The notes under the pieces were generated by a model. That model made no database searches. It saw only the letters and a program-made list of their open reading frames with translations, and was not told where the DNA came from. A stretch of DNA of 45,797 nucleotides from Flavobacterium sp. HJJ (GTDB lineage: Bacteria > Bacteroidota > Bacteroidia > Flavobacteriales > Flavobacteriaceae): assembly GCF_015351475.1 (NCBI RefSeq), contig NZ_JADKPR010000032.1:1-45797 (forward strand), given 5' to 3'. The first letter of the stretch is position 1, and every line of letters starts with the position of its first letter. Shown piece by piece: positions 1-7,409 of this stretch. Both the position numbers and the translations under genes were made by a program.

Positions 1-156
1 ACAGATAAAAATGGTTTTGAAATCTATGAATCTGTAGCAAATGAATATTTATTAGAATCAAAAAGCAAATGCAATAAAGTGCTTAATTTAAAACTTTACT
101 TGAGACCAATAAAAAAGAAAAGTTTTGAAGCCAATGATAAATCGGGAAATCTATAA
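1..156 (+). CDS. C-terminal end of an unknown protein (partial)
   Basis: The first reading frame is open from the window edge to a TAA at 154-156. It encodes 51 residues rich in Lys, Asn and Glu, ending in SGNL. The upstream part lies outside the window, so domain and function cannot be assigned. The protein has no membrane segment in the visible part. It ends 73 bp before the nucleosidase gene on the same strand. That spacer contains a promoter-like box, so the two genes are probably not obligatorily co-transcribed. The call rests only on an uninterrupted frame with coding-like composition. Confidence 0.5.
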   Translation, partial: TDKNGFEIYESVANEYLLESKSKCNKVLNLKLYLRPIKKKSFEANDKSGNL

Positions 157-195
157 TTTCACCACCACACCGATAAATAGCTGATTAAAATTGAA

Positions 196-203
196 TATTT
201 TTG
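196..203 (+). promoter_or_regulatory. Candidate -7 box (TATTTTTG) for the nucleosidase gene
   Basis: The octamer matches the Bacteroidota TAnnTTTG -7 consensus and ends 26 bp before the ATG at 230. No clear TTG -33 element is seen at the usual spacing, so this is a moderate call. Confidence 0.4.
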
Positions 204-229
204 CACATCCGAAAAAAATATAAAAACCG

Positions 230-835
230 ATGATAAATATAAATACCGATCACTCATTTTCAATAAAAAACACGTTATTCTCTTTTGCCTTAGCCTCCGA
301 AGCTGCCGATGTTTTTGAAGAGTGCAACACTATTATAACAGGAATAGGAAAAGTAAATGCCGCTTACGAACTAACAAAAATCATTCAAGATAAAAAACCC
401 TCATTGATTGTGAACCTGGGGTCGGCTGGAAGTAACTTTTTTCAGAAAGGAGATATTGTCTGCTGTACCAAATTCATACAAAGAGACATGGATGTACGCG
501 GTTTAGGTTTTCAGTTGTATGAAACTCCTCTATCTGGCTTACCTCCTATTTTAGAATATGGTTTAAAAATGGACGGTTTACAGGAAGGAATCTGCGGAAC
601 GGGCGATAGTTTTGAGATGGAACACTCCGAAGTGTTATATAATGTTGTGGATATGGAAGCCTATGCCTTGGCAATGATTGCCATGAAAGAACAAATTCCA
701 TTTTTGTGTCTGAAATACATCTCGGATGGCGCTGATGATAATGCTGCTGAGGACTGGAGTATTCAGGTTCATAAAGCAGCAATGGCTTATGGAAATCTTT
801 TGGGAATAAATAAGTGCAGCGCTGATAAACTTTAA
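230..835 (+). CDS. MTA/SAH-type nucleosidase (PNP/UDP phosphorylase superfamily)
   Basis: This 201-residue protein has the fold signatures of purine nucleoside phosphorylase/nucleosidase enzymes. They are GIGKVNAA (residues 38-45), NLGSAG (62-67, the ribose/phosphate-site loop), VDMEAYA (140-146, substrate ribose-binding Glu) and SDGAD (165-169), with the likely catalytic Asp at 166. Family members hydrolyse 5'-methylthioadenosine, S-adenosylhomocysteine or related nucleosides in the cytoplasm to release adenine. It is somewhat shorter than typical MTA/SAH nucleosidases (about 230 residues), with the N-terminal strand region abbreviated. The exact substrate, including futalosine, cannot be told from sequence alone. 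There is no signal peptide. A perfect 13-bp stem terminator follows, so it is probably monocistronic. Confidence 0.85.
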   Translation: MININTDHSFSIKNTLFSFALASEAADVFEECNTIITGIGKVNAAYELTKIIQDKKPSLIVNLGSAGSNFFQKGDIVCCTKFIQRDMDVRGLGFQLYETPLSGLPPILEYGLKMDGLQEGICGTGDSFEMEHSEVLYNVVDMEAYALAMIAMKEQIPFLCLKYISDGADDNAAEDWSIQVHKAAMAYGNLLGINKCSADKL

Positions 836-864
836 AAAATCAGAAAGCATTTTTAGAACCAATA

Positions 865-906
865 AAAACCTCCAAAACTGAATGATTTTGGAGGTTTTAT
901 TTTTTT
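865..906 (+). terminator. Rho-independent terminator after the nucleosidase
   Basis: A perfect 13-bp inverted repeat (865-877 with 886-898) has an 8-nt loop and is followed by a T-rich run. It sits between convergent genes and may also stop the ATPase transcript coming from the other side. Confidence 0.85.
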
Positions 907-928
907 GGCAAAAGGTAACAAAATGGTA

Positions 929-3430
929 TTAGCCTCTTTTTCTTCTTCTAAAATACTTCACCCCTTCAAACCAGAGTACAGATAGTGAACCTATTGAAAT
1001 ACATGAAATTAATTGAAAAAATGTAATTGATTCAAAACTAAATAAAGAACGTAAATATGGTATAGCAAACAATAATGTGACCAAAAATACAGTAATGCCT
1101 ACTATTATAGGAATCAAAACATTTTTGTATTGAAGTGTCACCAATAATGAATAATAAAAAGATCTATTCACCAGCGTAAGAACAACATTGGCTGTTATTA
1201 AAGTCAGAAAGACCATGCTTCGCGTACTGTTTTCATCCCATTGATTATATAATGACCACTGATATATTAGTAATACTCCTAAAGTTATAGCAATCCCTTG
1301 TAAAACACTTATCGTAAGTTCTTTTATATTAAAAAAAGTCGAAGTCATCGGTCTTGGTCCTCTTTGCATCGTATCAGCTTCTGCAGGTTCGTTTTCATAT
1401 ATTATGGAGCAGGTTGGCCCCATAACAAGTTCGAGTAAAATTACATGAAGAGGACTGAATATATTAGGATAGATCCACCCTAAAGCAAGCGGAAGGAAAA
1501 CAATCAGGATTATGGGAATGTGTATTGAAATGATATATTGAATAGCTTTTTTCAAATTGGTATAAATCTTTCTGCCCATTGCAACGGCATCCACCATTTT
1601 AGAAAGATCATCTTCCACAAGAATAAGAGAAGCTGCATCTTTGGCTATAGCCGTACCTTTTGTCCCCATTGCAATGCCTATGTGAGCCGATTTTAGCGAA
1701 GGACCGTCATTGACACCGTCTCCTGTCATGGCTACGATCTGTCCATTAGCTTTTAAGGCATTAACAATCCTTAATTTAGCTTCGGGAAACATTCTGCTAA
1801 ATACATTAATATTCATTACTTTGCTTTGCAATTCAGCATCGCTTAACTTCATGAGCTCTTCGCCTGTAATGGCTTTATCGGAACCCAAAAAGTTAATTTC
1901 CTCCGCAATGGCATTTGTAGTACGCGCATTATCACCCGTAATAATTTTTACCCCTATTCCTGCTGTATAAAAAGACTGTAAGACCTCTTTAATATTGTCT
2001 TTTGGCGGGTCATAAAAAGCTACCAAACCTTTGAATATAAATGGTATTTCCTGCTGTGTTTCCGGAAAATTAGTACCCTGCAGATTCCCTTTGGCAACGC
2101 CAAGAACCCTGTAACCTTTGCTCATCAGTTTTTCCATAGCCAATGTTACCTTTTCTTTTTCTTCTTTTGAAAGATGACAAACTTCAAAAATAGCCTCGGG
2201 TGCACCTTTTGCAGCAATTATACGACTTCCATTAGCTTCTTGAAATACATGCGTCATCATTGGAGGAGTGCCAGATAAAGGATATTCATGAACCATTTTA
2301 TAACTAATTCTTAAATCTGTATCGGTGAATTTTTTATAAGCATTATGGAGGGCAATTTCCATTGGATCAAAAGCTATCGGCTCGCTTGCCCACATAGCAA
2401 TTGTAAGGAGTTCTTCTGTTTCTTTTGATTCACTGAAAGTATCTGCTGAAACCTCGGAACCTGATGGCACATAAAGTCTTGCCAATTCCATCTTATTCTG
2501 TGTGATCGTTCCGGTCTTATCGGTACAGATTACTGTTGCACTGCCTAATGTTTCGACCGTTTTCATTTGCTTGACAATAATTCCCAGCTTCATCAGTCTG
2601 CGGGAACCAAGAGCCATAAATGTCGTGAAAGCAACCGGAATCTCTTCCGGCAGTATACTCATGGCCAAAGTTAGTGCCAGCAAAAGGCTTCCAAGAATAT
2701 TTCCAAGTTTAATATAGTTGATGCACCAAACCAAAATGAACATTAAAGCTCCGGCAAAAACCATTTTTTTTATAAAATTCCCAATCTGAAGTTCTAAAGG
2801 TGTTTTCTCCTCTGAAATGGCTTCCAGACTGCTTCCTATTTTCCCTAAATTGGTCTGATTGCCAATCTCAGTTACCTGAATGACAGCCAGTCCGCTGACA
2901 ACGGTTGTTCCTGAAAAAACGGTATTATCATCCTTTTTCCTATCCTTGAAAACAGACATCGATTCACCGGTTAGTATCGATTCATTTACTGAAAAATCAT
3001 TCGACCGTATTATAAAACCATCAGCAGGAACCATACTGCCTTCTTCAATAACGACGAGATCTCCAACCACAATATCATGCGTTTTTATATCCTGCTGTTG
3101 TCCTTCACGAATAACTTTGCATAAAGGTTCTGTGAATTCCTGTAATTTTGCCAGCGCATTTTGGCTTCTTTTTTCCTGATAAAGTGAAATGGCAACAATT
3201 AATAAAATTGAAACCGAAAGAAAAACAGCATCACTGTATTGACTGTTGATAAAATAAATGGCAGAGGCAATAAGCAATAAAACAACCATTGGTTCGGCAA
3301 ATACAATTTTTAGAAAAGCCAAAAACCGGTTCTCTTTTTTGTAATCATTCTTATTGATTCCAAATTTTTTTCTATTTTCAACTACTTCGTCAAAACTTAG
3401 TCCTTTTAATTCCTGTTCAGTTGTATTCAT
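929..3430 (-). CDS. P-type cation-transporting ATPase (P2-like)
   Basis: This 833-residue membrane pump has an N-terminal cation-ATPase cytoplasmic segment (about 5-40), then paired helices at about 40-80. The actuator domain carries TGES (154-157). The M4 motif is PEEIP (261-265), followed by the phosphorylation motif DKTGT (Asp304) and the hinge motif TGDGVND. Several C-terminal transmembrane helices complete the protein. The layout matches Ca/Mn-type P2 ATPases rather than P1B heavy-metal ATPases: there is no N-terminal metal-binding CxxC domain and no CPC in M4. PEEIP replaces the classical PEGLP, a variant I associate with uncharacterised bacterial cation ATPases. The transported ion is therefore uncertain. 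The gene is transcribed alone, convergent with the nucleosidase, and divergent from the thioredoxin operon across a 317-bp spacer. Confidence 0.88.
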   Translation of the reverse strand: MNTTEQELKGLSFDEVVENRKKFGINKNDYKKENRFLAFLKIVFAEPMVVLLLIASAIYFINSQYSDAVFLSVSILLIVAISLYQEKRSQNALAKLQEFTEPLCKVIREGQQQDIKTHDIVVGDLVVIEEGSMVPADGFIIRSNDFSVNESILTGESMSVFKDRKKDDNTVFSGTTVVSGLAVIQVTEIGNQTNLGKIGSSLEAISEEKTPLELQIGNFIKKMVFAGALMFILVWCINYIKLGNILGSLLLALTLAMSILPEEIPVAFTTFMALGSRRLMKLGIIVKQMKTVETLGSATVICTDKTGTITQNKMELARLYVPSGSEVSADTFSESKETEELLTIAMWASEPIAFDPMEIALHNAYKKFTDTDLRISYKMVHEYPLSGTPPMMTHVFQEANGSRIIAAKGAPEAIFEVCHLSKEEKEKVTLAMEKLMSKGYRVLGVAKGNLQGTNFPETQQEIPFIFKGLVAFYDPPKDNIKEVLQSFYTAGIGVKIITGDNARTTNAIAEEINFLGSDKAITGEELMKLSDAELQSKVMNINVFSRMFPEAKLRIVNALKANGQIVAMTGDGVNDGPSLKSAHIGIAMGTKGTAIAKDAASLILVEDDLSKMVDAVAMGRKIYTNLKKAIQYIISIHIPIILIVFLPLALGWIYPNIFSPLHVILLELVMGPTCSIIYENEPAEADTMQRGPRPMTSTFFNIKELTISVLQGIAITLGVLLIYQWSLYNQWDENSTRSMVFLTLITANVVLTLVNRSFYYSLLVTLQYKNVLIPIIVGITVFLVTLLFAIPYLRSLFSFESITFFQLISCISIGSLSVLWFEGVKYFRRRKRG

Positions 3431-3747
3431 CGAATATTTCAGATTTTTAATTTTATTTTTTTTAATAACTTTAAATCAAGCATTTATTTACTAATTATAA
3501 AGTTTTAAATCGACATGAATCATTCAAATTTTCATAAACAAATTCGTGTAAATTAGTGTAATTCGTGTTTTTTTCAGGTGCTGCCACACCTATTTCTTGT
3601 CAGAATAATTTTAAATCTTCATGCTGTAAATTTATTAAATATATGAAGTAACCTTTTTGTCCGATTTTAAAATTAATTAAATCTTAAGCTGAGAAAAAAA
3701 ATAAGACCAGCTATAATTCGTTATTTCGTATATCTAAAACAATCATT
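3431..3747. other. Divergent intergenic spacer with a short interspersed repeat
   Basis: This spacer separates the divergently transcribed P-type ATPase and thioredoxin genes, so it must hold both promoters. I see no clean TAnnTTTG box. At 3541-3570 lies an AT-rich repeat built from 'aattcgtg' and 'aattagtg' units. It closely resembles the arms of the inverted-repeat element at 37583-37752, so it is probably a solo arm or a decayed copy. No open reading frame of substance is present. Confidence 0.6.
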
Positions 3748-4185
3748 ATGAAACTGATAACAATGTTCCTTTTTTTAACATTTATTCCTACAATAAATTG
3801 GGAAACTGACTTTACTATTGCAAAAAAAACTGCAAAGGAAAAAAACGAACTGATACTATTAAATTTCTCCGGATCGGACTGGTGCGGACCTTGTATTGTA
3901 CTGCACAGGGATTATATCCAAAGCGAGGTTTTTAAAGAAATGGCAGACAAAAATTTAGTACTTGTTAATGCTGATTTTCCGCGAAAAAAGAAAAACATAG
4001 GCACACCCGAACAAGTTAAGCAAAATGAGCAGCTAGCTGATTTATATAACAAAGAAGGAAACTTTCCTTTTACACTGCTGCTTGACGCGAACGGAAAAAT
4101 AATTAAAACATGGCACGGAAAACCTCAAAACAGTCCTGAGGAATGGACTGCCGAGATAAAAGCAATCTGTGACAGCAGAAAATAA
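3748..4185 (+). CDS. Exported thioredoxin-family protein (WCGPC)
   Basis: This 145-residue protein begins with a short hydrophobic signal-like segment (residues 3-16). It then carries a thioredoxin fold of the thioredoxin_7/DsbD-gamma-like type, with the redox motif WCGPC at 45-49 inside FSGSDWCGPC. A later ADFPRKK segment and the FPFTLL strand hold the cis-Pro region. It is predicted to act in the periplasm as a disulfide reductant or exchange protein. It is the first gene of a four-gene run, and its stop is followed directly by the ATG of the ApbE gene. This context suggests it keeps the Cys-Gly-Cys tail of the small lipoprotein reduced, or otherwise serves the flavin/redox partners. A paralogue with the same FSGSDWCGPC and ADFPRKK segments lies at 15212-15655. 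The exported location is inferred from the leader only. Confidence 0.85.
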   Translation: MKLITMFLFLTFIPTINWETDFTIAKKTAKEKNELILLNFSGSDWCGPCIVLHRDYIQSEVFKEMADKNLVLVNADFPRKKKNIGTPEQVKQNEQLADLYNKEGNFPFTLLLDANGKIIKTWHGKPQNSPEEWTAEIKAICDSRK

Positions 4186-4186
4186 T

Positions 4187-5119
4187 ATGCATAAAGATCA
4201 AAAGTATTCTCAATCCCTGAAACTCATGGGTAACATCTTTACCATCACCGTTGTAGCGGCTGATGAAAGGACTGCCAATGGACATATTGAGACTGCCATA
4301 GAAGAAATCAAAAGAATTGAAAAGCTTCTTACAACTTACAGCGATGACAGCCAGACCAATCTCATCAATGCAAATGCGGGCATTCAACCCATAAAAGTTG
4401 ACCAGGAAGTTTTTAATCTCATTGAAAGATCCATCGGCATATCCAAAATTACCCAGGGTGCTTTTGATATTTCGTACGGAAGCATTGATAAAAGTCTGTG
4501 GAATTTTGACAGATCAATGACCAAACTGCCGGACAGTGAAACTGCTTTAAAAATGGTACATCTTATTGATTACCGAAATATTATTTTGGATAAAGAAAAT
4601 ACAACCGTTTTTTTAAAAGAAAAAGGAATGCGGATTGGTTTTGGCGGAATCGGAAAAGGGTACGCCGCCGAAATGGCAAAACAGATTCTTCTCAAACAAA
4701 ATGTAAAGAGCGGAATTATTAATGCAAGTGGTGATCTCTGCGTTTGGGGACAACAGCCCGATAACAAAAAATGGACCATCGGTGTGGCCGATCCTGTTTC
4801 TCCCAATAAGCCTTTCTCCTATATGGAAATTTCCAATAGCGCAGTGGCTACATCAGGGAATTATGAAAAATATGTAACAATCAACGGCAAAAAATATTCG
4901 CATACGATAGATCCAAAAACAGGACTGCCAATATCAGGCATCAAAAGTGTCACCATTATAGCGCCAAATGCTGAGTTTGCAGATGCGATGGCGACGCCAA
5001 TAGCGGTGATGGGAATCAAAGCCGGCTTGTTTTTGATCGATCAAATACCCGATTTACACTGTATTATAATAGATGACAACAATAAAATTTACACCTCAAA
5101 AAATATCCGTTTAAAATGA
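4187..5119 (+). CDS. apbE: FAD:protein FMN transferase (ApbE family)
   Basis: ApbE enzymes cleave FAD and attach FMN covalently to Ser/Thr of target proteins. This 310-residue protein has the expected motifs. GGIGKGYAAE (about 153-162) and the IINASGD segment form part of the flavin site. HTIDPKTG (239-246) is present, as is ADAMAT (265-270), with the Mg-binding Asp/Thr. I start it at the ATG at 4187, one base after the thioredoxin stop. An in-frame GTG at 4169 overlaps the upstream gene, and an in-frame stop just above it blocks further extension. Unusually, the protein begins almost directly at the conserved YSQSLKLMGNIF strand, with no signal peptide or lipobox, whereas many bacterial ApbE proteins are exported lipoproteins. 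The adjacent DUF4266 lipoprotein carries a motif resembling an ApbE target and is the likely substrate. Confidence 0.9.
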   Translation: MHKDQKYSQSLKLMGNIFTITVVAADERTANGHIETAIEEIKRIEKLLTTYSDDSQTNLINANAGIQPIKVDQEVFNLIERSIGISKITQGAFDISYGSIDKSLWNFDRSMTKLPDSETALKMVHLIDYRNIILDKENTTVFLKEKGMRIGFGGIGKGYAAEMAKQILLKQNVKSGIINASGDLCVWGQQPDNKKWTIGVADPVSPNKPFSYMEISNSAVATSGNYEKYVTINGKKYSHTIDPKTGLPISGIKSVTIIAPNAEFADAMATPIAVMGIKAGLFLIDQIPDLHCIIIDDNNKIYTSKNIRLK

Positions 5120-5349
5120 AAAAGCCTAATCAGAAAAGACTCCTGCTTGCATGCGGTATCGTTTTATCGACAACGCTCTTTGCTTCCTGCAGTCCTGTGA
5201 AAGAATACCAGAAAGGAAAAATCAACGATTCTGAAATGGTACTTTCCAACAGAAAAATCGAAAAAACAGAACTCAGTTTTCAATCCTACCGAGAAGGAGC
5301 TTCCGGAGCAAATTCAGGAAAAAGCGGCGGAGGATGCGGCTGTAATTAA
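5116..5349 (+). CDS. DUF4266-type small lipoprotein with flavinylation-like motif
   Basis: This 77-residue protein has a Lys/Arg-rich start, a hydrophobic leader (about 9-23) and a lipobox ending in Cys25 (FASC). It is predicted to be a lipoprotein. The mature part is short and polar. Residues 60-66 read EGASGAN, close to the ApbE target consensus D-G-x-(S/T)-G-A-T, with Ser63 as the possible FMN acceptor. The C-terminus is Gly-rich and ends GGGCGCN (Cys74, Cys76), a possible metal- or thiol-active tail. Its start overlaps the apbE stop by 4 bp (ATGA), and the DUF3570 gene starts 18 bp downstream, so translation is probably coupled. I recognise the family by its size, lipobox and GCGCN tail. 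Flavinylation is inference. Confidence 0.8.
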   Translation: MKKPNQKRLLLACGIVLSTTLFASCSPVKEYQKGKINDSEMVLSNRKIEKTELSFQSYREGASGANSGKSGGGCGCN

Positions 5350-5367
5350 TTTTTGATAGTATAAAAA

Positions 5368-6552
5368 ATGAAAAGAATATTCATATCAGGGTTTGCTTTA
5401 TTGGCATTTTTCCAATTAAAAGCACAAAACGTTTCTAAGGACACAACTAATTATGAAAACCGAAAATTAAAAGTTGAGGAAGTAAATTTAGTTTCCAGTT
5501 ATTATACCCAAAATGGAGATAATTCAGCCGTTACGGGAGGAATTGGCTCGGAACATCTTACCGATATTGCCAATACCATAGACGTCAAACTTGTCAAGTA
5601 CGGACAAACGGGAATCAGACACACTTTTGATATCGAAGCGGGAATTGATCATTATACTTCTGCATCTTCAGACATGATTGATTTAAGTGCTAATTCATCA
5701 GCTTCATCTTCTGACATTCGTTTCTATCCATCTTTAAGTTATCTTAGAGAAAATATTGATAAAGGGAGAAGTTTTGGCGCAGGTGTTTCGTCTTCAAGCG
5801 AATTTGATTACCAGTCTTTTGGTGCGAACCTTAGTTTTTCTCAAAAAACAAAAGATAGAAATGGTGAGTTTACGGCCAAATTCCAAACCTTTATCGACCA
5901 ATTAAAACTAATTGCACCTATTGAACTCCGAACATACGGACATCAAGGCTATGACAGTGCTAACCGAAATACTTTCGTAGGAACGCTTAGTTATTCCCAG
6001 ATTATAAACAAGGAACTCCAAATAATGCTTGTTGGAGACATTATCAGCCAGAATGGATATTTGAGTCTTCCATTCCATCGCGTTTACTTTGCAGACGGTT
6101 CCGTTCACCAGGAAAAAATGCCGGATACGAGGCTTAAAATTCCGCTAGGAATCAGGGCGAGTTATTTCTTGGGAGACAACATAATTTTAAGAGCTTATTA
6201 CAGATATTATTCGGATGATTGGAGCATCAAGTCACATACAGCCGACCTTGAAATTCCTGTAAAATTAACACAGGCATTTTCACTGAGTCCTTTTTACAGG
6301 TATTATACCCAGAGCGGAACCAAATACTTTAAGCCCCATGGCGAGCATACCTCAGCAGATGAGTATTACACCAGTAATTATGATTTATCAAAATTTAACA
6401 GTGGCTTTTTTGGAATGGGCGTTAAATTCACACCTCCCGAAGGTGTCTTTGGTGTCAAACATTTGAACACTTTAGAATTGCGATATGGACATTATACCAG
6501 AACCACCAACATGGTTTCCGACATTGTAAGCCTTAATATTAAATTTAGATAA
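5368..6552 (+). CDS. DUF3570 family protein, probable outer-membrane beta-barrel
   Basis: This 394-residue protein has a signal peptide ending near KAQ (about residues 1-19). The rest is dominated by alternating polar/aromatic strands typical of an outer-membrane beta-barrel: repeated Tyr/Phe-rich segments such as RAYYRYYSDDW and SPFYRYYTQSG, a GTLSYSQ strand, and an Arg-Phe-type aromatic C-terminal end (SLNIKFR). I recognise this as the DUF3570 partner found beside DUF4266 lipoproteins and ApbE. Its role is unknown; a porin or electron-transfer conduit working with the flavinylated lipoprotein is only a hypothesis. It closes the four-gene operon that starts at 3748 and is followed by two repeat hairpins and a bidirectional terminator. 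Confidence 0.8.
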   Translation: MKRIFISGFALLAFFQLKAQNVSKDTTNYENRKLKVEEVNLVSSYYTQNGDNSAVTGGIGSEHLTDIANTIDVKLVKYGQTGIRHTFDIEAGIDHYTSASSDMIDLSANSSASSSDIRFYPSLSYLRENIDKGRSFGAGVSSSSEFDYQSFGANLSFSQKTKDRNGEFTAKFQTFIDQLKLIAPIELRTYGHQGYDSANRNTFVGTLSYSQIINKELQIMLVGDIISQNGYLSLPFHRVYFADGSVHQEKMPDTRLKIPLGIRASYFLGDNIILRAYYRYYSDDWSIKSHTADLEIPVKLTQAFSLSPFYRYYTQSGTKYFKPHGEHTSADEYYTSNYDLSKFNSGFFGMGVKFTPPEGVFGVKHLNTLELRYGHYTRTTNMVSDIVSLNIKFR

Positions 6553-6567
6553 AATTTTATTGCCAAT

Positions 6568-6609
6568 TCGAGCGCAGTCGAAACAATTATAGCTTTCGAC
6601 TGCACTCGA
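6568..6609. repeat. Imperfect inverted repeat (16-nt arms)
   Basis: The arms at 6568-6583 and 6594-6609 pair with one mismatch around a 10-nt AT loop. The GAGCGCAGTCGAAA-type arm is a recurring intergenic hairpin sequence in flavobacteria as I recall it. It lies immediately after the DUF3570 gene. Confidence 0.7.
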
Positions 6610-6642
6610 TAACAAAGCTATTAAGTTTGGATAAAATTCAAT

Positions 6643-6706
6643 CTCGCAAAGATGCGAAGTCGCAAAGTTGTTAACGTATTACTTTGCGACTTCGCATCTT
6701 TGCGAG
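6643..6706. repeat. Perfect 25-bp inverted repeat with 14-nt loop
   Basis: Arms 6643-6667 and 6682-6706 are exact reverse complements, built on repeated 'cgcaaag' and 'cgaagt' units. There is no T-tract immediately after either arm, so it looks like a mobile-type repeat or a DNA/RNA structural element, not the main terminator. That role is filled by the next hairpin. Confidence 0.8.
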
Positions 6707-6769
6707 CCTTATTTAGAAAAAAGATAGCTAGAAAACCTTAGCTTAATAACATTTTATACTCAACTTTAT

Positions 6770-6810
6770 AATCAAAAAAAATAGACCGCTTGAGTCTATT
6801 TTTTTTGATT
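6770..6810. terminator. Bidirectional rho-independent terminator
   Basis: A perfect 17-bp stem (6770-6786 with 6794-6810) has a 7-nt loop. The stem carries A8 and T8 tracts, so it can end transcripts from both convergent operons: DUF3570 on the plus side, and, on the minus side, the gene at 6845-7342. Confidence 0.85.
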
Positions 6811-6844
6811 TATATCAATCCCTTGACGAGTATAAATCTAAACC

Positions 6845-7342
6845 TTAATCTTCTTCCTTTTCTTCCAATTGTTTTACGGCTCCGTTAACCATTGTATTGG
6901 CATTAGCTCTAATTTCAGTATGACGAATTTCCCCTCCTGAAGTTCCAACTTTTTGAACCAAAACTAATCCGATGGCAGAAATAACCACAATCAAAAAAGA
7001 AAGTAATTTTGCTTTGGCATGATTTTTAAAATTCAGATACAATCCAACAAGCGAAAATGCTCCCAAAACATACAGCAATACCGCTAATTTTTCGGCCAAC
7101 TCTTCGTGTTCGTGAATAATCTGTTTCCCGACATTTGGCATATCTTCAACGAACTCCTCTGCTCCTTCTCCTGTACCCATACTGATTGCCCCAAAAATGG
7201 CCGCAACAATAAATAATACATAAGAGGTATTCATCAGGGTCTTGTTCTTTAAAACCAATCCTGCTATCAAAATTCCAAATCCAAAAATGGTTCCGATAAT
7301 CGGAAAATGGTTTACTACCATGTGTAAATGTGCATCGTTCAT
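6845..7342 (-). CDS. Four-helix membrane protein, DUF2231-like
   Basis: This 165-residue integral membrane protein has four hydrophobic helices at about 12-32, 37-57, 85-103 and 110-130. Conserved-looking His residues occur near the N-terminus (HLHMVVNHFP), in the loop (IIHEHEEL) and after the last helix (GGEIRH). This pattern fits DUF2231-type four-helix proteins, in which His pairs may bind haem or metal. The start is an ATG with no alternatives nearby. The gene lies 67 bp downstream of the RND adaptor on the same strand and ends at the bidirectional terminator, so it is probably the last gene of the metal-efflux operon. A metal-sensing or metal-handling role is suggested by position only. 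Confidence 0.65.
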   Translation of the reverse strand: MNDAHLHMVVNHFPIIGTIFGFGILIAGLVLKNKTLMNTSYVLFIVAAIFGAISMGTGEGAEEFVEDMPNVGKQIIHEHEELAEKLAVLLYVLGAFSLVGLYLNFKNHAKAKLLSFLIVVISAIGLVLVQKVGTSGGEIRHTEIRANANTMVNGAVKQLEEKEED

Positions 7343-7409
7343 GACTTTATTAAATTTAATGGTTATAAGACTTTTTTAATTTATTTCCTTTATATAAATG
7401 TGATAAAAA

